DNA of 6,220 nt from Pyrinomonadaceae bacterium (lineage in GTDB: Bacteria; Acidobacteriota; Blastocatellia; Pyrinomonadales; Pyrinomonadaceae). Location of the stretch: contig JACCRA010000489.1 in the NCBI GenBank assembly GCA_013813825.1, forward strand, positions 1 through 6,220, given 5' to 3'. The notes below the pieces were generated by a model. It did not search any database, was not told where the DNA came from, and was given only the letters and a program-made list of their open reading frames with translations. Shown one piece after another: positions 1-4,793 of this stretch; position 1 is the stretch's first letter; each line of letters opens with the position of its first letter. A program made the translations under genes and the position numbers.

Positions 1-48
1 CCGGCAGGCGGTGTAGGAACAGTAAGACTGCTAAACAACACAACGACC

Positions 49-93
49 AAGGCTACGTGAGCAGTGCGGCGTTCACGTAGCCTTTCTGTTTTT
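49..93 (+). terminator. Strong intrinsic terminator for an upstream rightward gene
   Basis: Bases 49-60 and 73-84 are perfect reverse complements (12 bp, AAGGCTACGTGA with TCACGTAGCCTT) around a 12-base loop. A T-rich tail follows at 83-93 (TTTCTGTTTTT). The T-run lies only on the + strand side, so it ends rightward transcription entering from the left edge. The gene it serves is outside the window or ends within the first bases: one + frame stops at 14-16, and another stays open until 58-60, inside the stem. I cannot tell which one is coding, so no partial CDS is called. Confidence 0.85.
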
Positions 94-321
94 CACTACT
101 CGACCGCTACGGGCAACCAAGCCCTCATTGAACCCTGATTTCCTAGATTATTACTCTTTCTATCTCAGCTAAAGTCAGCTCATCATTAATTCGGTTGCAA
201 AGCTGAGTTGTTCGCATGGACTCATGCGCCGTCTTTTCAGTTAACCGCGAAGAAGATGATTAGACATTGAGAGCGGTCATTTCCGGAAGAGGTTGTTAAA
301 GTGTCTTCCCGGAAAATGCCG
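94..321. other. Intergenic region without a recognisable gene
   Basis: Between the rightward terminator and the end of the leftward gene at 322 I see no credible coding frame. The stretch is less G+C rich than the genes. It contains a weak 7-bp inverted repeat (CTCAGCT at 164-170, AGCTGAG at 201-207) and the larger imperfect inverted repeat at 278-318, listed separately. It is a convergent spacer, with transcripts arriving from both sides, so only terminators are expected here. Confidence 0.6.
278..318 (-). terminator. Imperfect hairpin downstream of the leftward gene, possible terminator
   Basis: CATTTCCGG-AAGA (278-290) pairs with TCTTCCCGGAAAATG (304-318), with one bulged base on each side of the CCGG block and a 13-base loop. 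It starts 4 bases beyond the TGA stop of the leftward gene (322-324), where a terminator for that gene would sit. Neither strand has a proper U-tract after the stem, so it could instead be a 3' processing or mRNA-stabilising hairpin. Confidence 0.4.
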
Positions 322-917
322 TCACCGGAGGTTGTGGCACTTCTTTTTAACCTGTTCGCTCATCCGTATGATGCGCCCCAAATCGTTTCCGGCCCGCAGG
401 GCGGCTTGGGCGTCGAGCACCTCGGTTTCGGCGAAGATGGGATTCTGCACGAACCTCTTGATCAAACCATTCAACGCTGACAGCAGGGTGCTTAGTTGTA
501 AATCATTCTGAACCTTTTTATCTTTCGCGACCGCCTCTTCCGACGGCAGCATGAGATTGGCCCGCAACCGGACGGCGTGCTTATAAATCTCCCCGGCGGA
601 TTTCTCGACCCGTTGCGCGTTCAATGCTTCACCGGAACCCCGCTGTTCCGCCAATTCGTTGCTGACGATCTGAATGTGCTTATAGTCTTCTCTGATCTGC
701 CGCCACGCGAGTTGTTGCTGCTCCGGAGTTTTTTTCCATTCTTTTCTAAATCTTTGAGCAGCCATTCGCGGTATCGCAGATCACGCGCGATAGGCGAAGC
801 GCGCCGCGAATTGACGGTCGGGTCTTGAATCGGAAACGAAGCAGCGCCCGCTGCCGGGAACGCTATCCACCACAGCATCAGGCCCCCGCGGCGGAAGAAT
901 GCAACCTGTCGTAACAT
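322..917 (-). CDS. Secreted helical hypothetical protein, frameshifted at an A7 run
   Basis: The gene reads as two overlapping frames. The first frame starts at ATG 917, preceded by GAGGAG (925-930) at a 7-base spacing. It gives a signal-peptide-like start (MLRQVAFFRRGGLMLWWIAF, then an Ala-rich stretch) and a charged region ending ...KDLEKNGKK. Left unshifted, it stops at 621 after 98 residues with a low-complexity tail. The second frame (open from 765 to 322) continues as TPEQQQLAWRQIREDYKHIQ and then long amphipathic helices including AGEIYKHAVRLRANLMLP. Joining the frames by a -1 shift at the A7 run (plus-strand T7, 729-735) gives a coherent 198-residue exported protein. I recall similar unnamed exported proteins in Acidobacteriota with an I-x-x-D-[FY]-x-x-I-Q core, but this is memory and not a search result. 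The function is unknown. The cause may be a sequencing indel, a true mutation or recoding. A lone CDS call of 322-765 would lack the signal peptide and have a poor start. Confidence 0.75.
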
Positions 918-1128
918 GACCGGGCTCCTCAATCTTTTATAGCATACGAGAAAATGTTTCGAGACAGGATTCACAGCATTCACCAGACGGCGCAGCCACA
1001 GCGCCGCCAGATTGTCGATCGACGGCCGGCAAATTGAGGTCTGCCGCGAGCGGCGCGAGTTGAATGCGGCGGTGGGGCGGCCGAGTCAAGCGACATGAGG
1101 GCGACGTGCCGGAGATGCCGGCCGCGTC
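918..1128. other. Intergenic region between the PAS gene and the frameshifted gene
   Basis: About 210 G+C-rich bases with no supported gene. On the minus strand the frame of the 917 start stays open upstream (LAALWLRRLVNAV near 980-1010), but there is no good start or Shine-Dalgarno, so I treat it as fortuitous. A short stem (GGCGC, 7-base loop, GCGCC) sits near 985-1003. No U-tract terminator follows the PAS gene. Confidence 0.4.
925..941 (-). promoter_or_regulatory. Shine-Dalgarno and possible -10 upstream of the frameshifted gene
   Basis: On the minus strand GAGGAG (925-930) lies 7 bases before ATG 917 and fixes that start. Just upstream are TATAAA (936-941) and TATGCT (941-946), either of which could be a -10 hexamer. 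No convincing -35 is visible at 16-18 bases, so the ribosome binding site is well supported and the promoter is only a guess. Confidence 0.45.
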
Positions 1129-1476
1129 TTACACCTCTTCTCCGTCAGGTGAAATCTGGATAATCGCCATTCCCTCAAATCCGTGGAACACCTTGCGGGT
1201 GAAGCGTGCCAGCAGGAAACGGATTTTCACCTGCCCGTGGTTGTAAGGGAGCGAAAGGACGAACCGCTGTTCTTCTTCATCATTATCGACGAAGGCGTTG
1301 AAGCGATGTTGCAGTCCACGCATTTGCGAGAACGGGACCACTTCGGTGAAGAAGTTGCGGCCCAAAATACTTTTCGGCGAAGGGATCGCGTGCGAAGGGT
1401 TGACCGGCTCGTACAACAGGACTCTGCCCGTCGCGTCAAGTTCGAGTAGCCCGAAAGGAATAAGGTTCATCGTCAT
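1129..1476 (-). CDS. PYP-like PAS-domain protein lacking the chromophore cysteine
   Basis: A 115-residue stand-alone PAS domain. ATG 1476 is preceded by GGAGG (1483-1487) at a 6-base spacing; a second ATG at 1470 is less well placed. The order PFGLLELDATGRVLLY (7-22), then ILGRNFFTEVVP (37-48), then the sheet strands at 71-76, 83-90 and 101-108, follows photoactive yellow protein, whose equivalents are FGAIQLDGDGNILQY and VIGKNFFKDVAPC. Counting from the shared Tyr (Y22, PYP Y42), the segment to residue 49 aligns without gaps. The PYP chromophore Cys69 falls on Phe49 and the proton donor Glu46 on Asn26. Covalent p-coumaric acid binding is therefore not expected, and the domain is more likely a ligand- or partner-sensing PAS. 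No output domain is attached. The zinc-ribbon gene 24 bases upstream is probably co-transcribed, so the pair may work as a small signalling unit. The PAS fold call is firm, but the signal sensed is unknown. Confidence 0.85.
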   Translation of the reverse strand: MTMNLIPFGLLELDATGRVLLYEPVNPSHAIPSPKSILGRNFFTEVVPFSQMRGLQHRFNAFVDNDEEEQRFVLSLPYNHGQVKIRFLLARFTRKVFHGFEGMAIIQISPDGEEV

Positions 1477-1500
1477 CTAGAGCCTCCGTGATTATTCCTG

Positions 1501-1698
1501 CTAACGCTCACTCGCGTGCTGCGGCGACGGCCTGTCGCCGGATTGGAATGGCGCGCGGAAGTGTTGGTTGAACAGGCGGAGAAAGCAGCGCTGACACATG
1601 CCGAGCGAATCCCTCACGCAACCGCTCCGCATCGTCGCCCCGCACCAAGCGCAGGTAACTTTGAATTGCGGGTCCGCCATCGGCGAGTTGCGACACAT
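1501..1698 (-). CDS. Small zinc-ribbon protein (CxxC-x15-CxxC)
   Basis: A 65-residue protein with two metal-binding knuckles: CAWC at residues 16-19 and CQRC at 35-38, separated by 15 residues, plus an extra Cys27. The context VTCAWCG...SLGMCQRCF resembles the short CAWC...SHGxCxxC module that I know from the tails of bacterial PAS, response-regulator and other signalling proteins, here as a separate gene. It likely binds one zinc ion in the cytoplasm. ATG 1698 is used because AGGCAGG lies directly upstream, although its spacing is short. ATG 1680 would remove six residues and keep both knuckles but has no ribosome binding site. The stop at 1501 is 24 bases from the PAS gene start at 1476, and both are read leftward, so an operon is likely. 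The C-terminal 20 residues are Arg/Pro/Ser-rich and look disordered. The molecular role is unknown. Confidence 0.75.
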   Translation of the reverse strand: MCRNSPMADPQFKVTCAWCGATMRSGCVRDSLGMCQRCFLRLFNQHFRAPFQSGDRPSPQHASER

Positions 1699-1743
1699 CC
1701 TGCCTGACTATTTAGGACGACTCAGGCTAACTCTCTGTTAATG

Positions 1744-1772
1744 GCGAAAGAATTTATTCTTAAACCTTTCGC
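1744..1772. repeat. 7-bp inverted repeat overlapping a candidate promoter
   Basis: GCGAAAG (1744-1750) and CTTTCGC (1766-1772) flank a 15-base A+T-rich centre. It lies 46 bases upstream of the zinc-ribbon gene start and overlaps the candidate promoter at 1753-1781, a typical position for an operator. The arms are short and chance is possible. Confidence 0.35.
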
Positions 1773-1781
1773 TTAGCTCAA
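1753..1781 (-). promoter_or_regulatory. Weak candidate promoter for the zinc-ribbon/PAS pair
   Basis: On the minus strand TTGAGC (1776-1781) and AATAAA (1753-1758) are 17 bases apart, each matching the sigma-70 consensus at 4 of 6 positions. Transcription would begin near 1746, giving a leader of about 48 bases before ATG 1698. This is the most A+T-rich stretch upstream of the pair. No other promoter candidate looks better, but the match is modest. Confidence 0.3.
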
Positions 1782-1812
1782 ACCAGGCAAGATGCGGAAG
1801 CAGAGAACTATA

Positions 1813-1853
1813 GACAGGATTAACCGGATGGACGAGAGGCCGAAAGCCATCCG
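1813..1853. repeat. Intergenic repeat-like segment with a 7-bp hairpin
   Basis: GACAGGATTAACCGGATGGA (1813-1832) resembles the ACAGGAT/GGAT-rich words that recur between genes in several bacterial phyla; that comparison is from memory. CGGATGG (1825-1831) can pair with CCATCCG (1847-1853) across a 15-base loop. The segment lies 66 bases beyond the stop of the exported beta-repeat gene and could end its transcript, but no U-tract follows on the minus strand. Confidence 0.35.
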
Positions 1854-1919
1854 CATCCATCGCACGCACCACTTAATTTTTCGGGCTGTTACGACGGACG
1901 ACTGCTCCCTGACGGTTTG

Positions 1920-2948
1920 TTATTTCCGACGCAGTTCCAATGTCCCGTCGAAAGATGACAGGTTGAGCGTGGCGAATTGGTCGGAAGCGCCGTGGAGGCC
2001 GGTGAGACGCCCGTCTTTGAGGAGGCCGAGAGAGGAGCCGGGCAGTTGGCGAATGGGAAACTCGGTGTCGATTTCGCCGCCTTGATAGACTCTGGCGTTG
2101 AGTTGAAAGGAAGCGTCGGGCGCGAGTAGCAATTGGATGTCGCCGGAATGAGTTTTCAAATCGTAGCGGCCGGTACGGGCGAGAGTTCCATCGAAGGAGA
2201 TGTCGCCGGTCGCCGTCGTGGCGGAGACTTGCGCGTGCGCCACATTGACGAGCGACACTTCGCCGCTCGTTGACTTGGCCCAGAATTTATCTTCCGGCGC
2301 GGAGGGACCAACGTCCGTCGCCGCGATCTCGCCGCTAATCGTTCGCAGCAGTACGCCGCCCGTCGAGTTGAGCAGCGAGAGCGCGCCGCCGCCGCTTGAG
2401 GCATCGACAATTTTCGTGATGCCGCGCAACACGACTTCGCCGCTGCGGGTTTCGACGCGCACGCCGGCCACGTTCTCCACCGCCACGTCGCCGCCCGGCG
2501 CTTTGATTTGCACAGTGCTGCCGCGCGGTACGTCAAGTTCGATATTGCCTATCAGGTCGCACTGCTGTTGGCCGGAGGGCGCGCGCCGTGAGGCGTCTCC
2601 CTCGCCGACGAGAGCCAACACTTCGAGACGGCTCGCAGGGCCGCTGCCCGGCACGGCGGCGGCGGCGGCGTCGCCCGGCGCAACGACGCGCCGCAACTCG
2701 ATCTTTTCCGCTTCCGCCGCGCGCGCGCGAACCTCTTGCCGCTCCCAACCGCGCACCGTCACGTCGCCAGCTTCGACGCAGATCGAAACTGTCACCGTCG
2801 GCGCGGCGGGCACAGTCTGTTCCGCCGCCCACGACGCGCGGGCAGTCCCCTTCTTCTCATCCCGCGTTGCGGCATGTGTGACGGCCGGAAGAGGCGCGGC
2901 CAAAACCAGCGCGGCGGACAAGGCGAGGATGCAGACTCGTGCTTTCAT
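1920..2948 (-). CDS. Exported DUF4097-like beta-repeat protein
   Basis: A 342-residue protein starting at ATG 2948 with a clear signal peptide (MKARVCILALSAALVLAA, cleavage probably after THA near residue 26). The mature part is dominated by a recurring G-[DE]-[VI]-x-[VL] beta unit: GDVTV 61, GDVAV 153, GEVVL 170, GEIAA 206, GEVSL 229, GDISF 248, GDIQL 269 and GTLEL 335. This is the signature of the DUF4097 (putative adhesin-like, beta-helix) family. An Ala/Gly/Pro-rich stretch at about 89-104 looks like a linker. No C-terminal membrane anchor or lipobox is visible, so it is predicted to be periplasmic or secreted. An alternative TTG start at 2972 overlaps the upstream stop as TTGA and would add eight residues; neither start has a good ribosome binding site, so translation may depend on coupling to the anti-sigma gene. 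The operon position behind a sigma/anti-sigma pair suggests an envelope-related role. The biochemical function of this family is not established. Confidence 0.85.
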   Translation of the reverse strand: MKARVCILALSAALVLAAPLPAVTHAATRDEKKGTARASWAAEQTVPAAPTVTVSICVEAGDVTVRGWERQEVRARAAEAEKIELRRVVAPGDAAAAAVPGSGPASRLEVLALVGEGDASRRAPSGQQQCDLIGNIELDVPRGSTVQIKAPGGDVAVENVAGVRVETRSGEVVLRGITKIVDASSGGGALSLLNSTGGVLLRTISGEIAATDVGPSAPEDKFWAKSTSGEVSLVNVAHAQVSATTATGDISFDGTLARTGRYDLKTHSGDIQLLLAPDASFQLNARVYQGGEIDTEFPIRQLPGSSLGLLKDGRLTGLHGASDQFATLNLSSFDGTLELRRK

Positions 2949-2968
2949 GCGGCAATTGACATTTCGGT

Positions 2969-3943
2969 TCAATCTTTGATCGTCGCGAGTTGCGACTGCT
3001 CCGCGACCGCGCTCAACAGTTCGACCTTGTTTTGGTAAGCCGAGCGCAGAAAATCCTGCGCGTCCGTATCCTGCGGGTTCCGGCGGGCGGCGACGCGGGT
3101 GCTGAGGATCGCCTGATCGACAAGCGCGAGATTGCGCTCGTACTCGACGCGCAACGATGGCGGCATCGCTTGCGGCGTGCGCGATTCAATCGTCGAAGTA
3201 AGCGAAGCGATGGCAGATAAATACGTTTTCTCGCCGGGCAGGAGCACTGGTCGCCCTGTCGCGCTGGCGACTTCGCCGCCGCGCGTCGCCTGAGTCACGC
3301 CGCCGGATGGGCGCGGGCGGGATGAATAGCTGGCAAGTTGGTTGACGGCGTCACGGTTGTCTCGCTTTCGCGGCGCGGCTTTGGATGGTCCGGTGCTGCT
3401 GGCTGGCGGAGTTGGCGTGGTCGCCGAATTAACCGCCGCAACCGGCGCGACACCGTTCGTCAAAGGAATATCGTCTGCTCCCGAGGAAACTGGCACGACG
3501 GCAACTTCACTTTGTTTAATCTCACCCGGCGCGAACTGCTGCGATACGAACAACGCGGACAAGAGGACGGCGACGAGGAGACTGGCGAAAGCGACGGCGC
3601 GTCCCGGCGCGGGCGTCAGGAACGCGGCCAGCCCGGCCAACCACTCGCGCCAACCTGACTCACCACGAGCAGCGGCGGGGCGTTTGTCGTGCTGCCCCGT
3701 TGCTTCGGCCGCTAGCGCCGCGTCAAGCCGTTCGCGCAGGCGCGCCGTCGGCACGCTCGCGGGCAGCAACGCGGCCGGAGCCATCGCCTCCATGAACAGA
3801 GCCAACTCCGCTTCGGCCTCGCGCGCCAAAGCGGCGCAAGCCCGGCATGAAGCCAGATGCGCCGCGACTGACTGCATCGCGTTTGGCGACAACTCGCCGT
3901 CGAGATAACTCTGTAAGGTTCCCGCTTCCAGACACGTCTTCAT
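2969..3943 (-). CDS. Membrane anti-sigma factor with N-terminal zinc finger
   Basis: A 324-residue single-span membrane protein. ATG 3943 is chosen because GGAGG (3950-3954) precedes it by 6 bases and it overlaps the sigma stop as ATGA; the frame is open upstream to 4087 but there it lies inside the sigma gene. The N-terminus carries a zf-HC2/ZAS anti-sigma motif, H29-x3-C33-x2-C36, with Cys4 as likely fourth ligand and the typical YLDGELSP segment (13-20). A Leu/Ala/Val-rich membrane helix lies at about 115-135. Residues 136-230 are low-complexity Ala/Ser/Thr/Pro and probably extracytoplasmic. Residues 235-324 form a helical domain (EYERNLALVDQAI; AQDFLRSAYQNKVELL) that I associate with Acidobacteriota anti-sigma proteins. 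By family knowledge the cytoplasmic zinc domain binds and inhibits the cognate ECF sigma factor encoded just upstream. The periplasmic part would sense envelope state; how it releases the sigma factor is not visible. Confidence 0.9.
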   Translation of the reverse strand: MKTCLEAGTLQSYLDGELSPNAMQSVAAHLASCRACAALAREAEAELALFMEAMAPAALLPASVPTARLRERLDAALAAEATGQHDKRPAAARGESGWREWLAGLAAFLTPAPGRAVAFASLLVAVLLSALFVSQQFAPGEIKQSEVAVVPVSSGADDIPLTNGVAPVAAVNSATTPTPPASSTGPSKAAPRKRDNRDAVNQLASYSSRPRPSGGVTQATRGGEVASATGRPVLLPGEKTYLSAIASLTSTIESRTPQAMPPSLRVEYERNLALVDQAILSTRVAARRNPQDTDAQDFLRSAYQNKVELLSAVAEQSQLATIKD

Positions 3944-3954
3944 CGGTGTCCTCC
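3940..3954 (-). promoter_or_regulatory. Coupled stop/start with internal Shine-Dalgarno
   Basis: On the minus strand GGAGG (3950-3954), a 6-base spacer, and ATGA (start 3943-3941, stop 3942-3940) lie together. The anti-sigma ribosome binding site lies inside the sigma reading frame. This decides the anti-sigma start and favours near-equal synthesis of both partners. Confidence 0.85.
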
Positions 3955-4530
3955 CCCGATCTTTCCGTACACCCTGACAAACTCTTTGCGCCCGCGCGCG
4001 ATCAGACTGCCGACGTAACTTTCGTTGACCGAGACGGCACTGGCAATCTCTTTGTAAGATAATCCCTGCTGCTTCAGGATCAAGCAACTCCGCATCGGCT
4101 CATCGATCTTGGCGAGTGCGCGGCGGGCTTCCTCGATCTCGCGCCGGCGCTCGTAATCGACATCAAGCGGGGTGGTCGCGCCCCCGGTCGCGCCAACCGC
4201 CTCCTGCGCGAACTCTTCTTCCCGCACCGCCGCGCGCATCCGCGTCCGGTTAGTGTTGTGCGCGACATTGATCGCAACGCGCAGTAGCCACGGACGCAGC
4301 AACTCGCCAACCGGAGCCTCTCGTTGATGACTGTGCAAACGCAAAAAAACCTCCTGCGTCACGTCTTCCGCCAAACCCGCGTCGCGCACCAGCGCATAGG
4401 CCGTGCAGAAGACGGCGCGATGATGCAGCACGAAGGCTTCGTCAAAGCCGACCGTGGGAGATGGTGTCTGAACTTGAGTCAGCACGGAACTGTCTAAGGC
4501 TTCAGCCGGTTTCATCTTCGCTGCTCTCAT
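3940..4530 (-). CDS. ECF-family RNA polymerase sigma factor
   Basis: A 196-residue group 4 (ECF) sigma factor. Region 2 spans about residues 29-95 and includes FDEAFVLHHRAVFCTAYALV and the conserved D-x-x-Q-E-V-F-L-R-L-H core (56-66), which binds core polymerase and the -10 element. The linker at 96-130 is Glu/Ala/Gly-rich. Region 4 spans about 133-188, with the helix-turn-helix GLSYKEIASAVSVNESYVGS (156-175) followed by RGRKEF, for -35 recognition. No extra C-terminal domain is present. ATG 4530 is used, but ATG 4515 is also possible and neither has a strong Shine-Dalgarno. The last codons (GGGHR) also contain the ribosome binding site of the anti-sigma gene, and the genes overlap by ATGA, so the two are translationally coupled. 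ECF genes of this layout are commonly autoregulated, but I could not identify a convincing ECF promoter upstream. The subgroup is not assigned. Confidence 0.93.
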   Translation of the reverse strand: MRAAKMKPAEALDSSVLTQVQTPSPTVGFDEAFVLHHRAVFCTAYALVRDAGLAEDVTQEVFLRLHSHQREAPVGELLRPWLLRVAINVAHNTNRTRMRAAVREEEFAQEAVGATGGATTPLDVDYERRREIEEARRALAKIDEPMRSCLILKQQGLSYKEIASAVSVNESYVGSLIARGRKEFVRVYGKIGGGHR

Positions 4531-4793
4531 GACGTAAACACCGCCGGAGGGCGATTTGTGGCAAGAAAGTTTTCAGCCGTCAGTTGTCAGCAGTCAGCCA
4601 AAATAACGCCGAAAAACAGCAAACGCGCCCGAAATAAAGTTACTGAGGTGGTCGCGTCAACGATTTTGGCTGACCGTTGATGGCTGACGGCTGACCGCTT
4701 TTGTTTTGCCCGGTCGTATTGTAGTCTCTGCTCAAAGAATCAAAAGAGATTATTAATCGCTGCCGTCATCGTGCCGGGAAAAATGTACGGCGC
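4531..4793. other. Divergent spacer between sigma factor gene and hemE
   Basis: 263 bases that must carry the promoters for the leftward sigma operon and rightward hemE. Most of it is occupied by the heptamer inverted repeat (4573-4694). An A+T-rich patch at about 4730-4757 (AAAGAATCAAAAGAGATTAT) could contain the hemE -10, for example TATTAA at 4751-4756, but no good -35 matches. A tiny frame ATG-TAC-GGC-GCG-TGA at 4783-4797 has GGGA just upstream and overlaps the hemE GTG as GTGA. No promoter can be called with confidence on either strand. Confidence 0.4.
4573..4694. repeat. Long imperfect inverted repeat made of heptamers
   Basis: The left arm consists of four consecutive 7-mers TCAGCCG, TCAGTTG, TCAGCAG, TCAGCCA (4573-4600). 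The right arm consists of TGGCTGA, CCGTTGA, TGGCTGA, CGGCTGA (4667-4694). Arms 4574-4604 and 4663-4693 are reverse complements at 26 of 31 positions; all five differences are transitions, so several could still pair as G-U in RNA. The loop is 58 bases. CCGCTTTTGTTTT follows the right arm, giving it a terminator-like look on the + strand. It lies in the divergent spacer between the sigma factor gene and hemE. Confidence 0.75.

Noticed and set aside
918..983. Extension of the frameshifted gene upstream to a GTG at 983
   Set aside because: The GAGGAG site before ATG 917 and the signal peptide starting there fit better, and the extension would bury the signal peptide.
1183..1449. + strand open frame over the PAS gene
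   Set aside because: The opposite strand encodes a clear PAS domain with a good ribosome binding site; the + product has no recognisable features.
2200..2979. Long + strand open frame (259 codons) opposite the exported beta-repeat gene
   Set aside because: Its Ser/Ala/Pro/Thr-rich product is the expected antisense shadow of a G+C-rich gene. The minus-strand frame has a signal peptide and repeated family motifs.
3342..3908. + strand open frame (188 codons) opposite the anti-sigma gene
   Set aside because: Low-complexity product with no motif. The opposite strand encodes a zinc finger, membrane helix and coupled start.
3944..4087. N-terminal extension of the anti-sigma protein upstream of ATG 3943
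   Set aside because: It lies wholly within the sigma gene, its residues look random, and a strong Shine-Dalgarno with an ATGA overlap marks 3943.
4573..4694. Heptamer region considered as a CRISPR array
   Set aside because: The units are 7 bases, contiguous without spacers, and arranged as two inverted arms.
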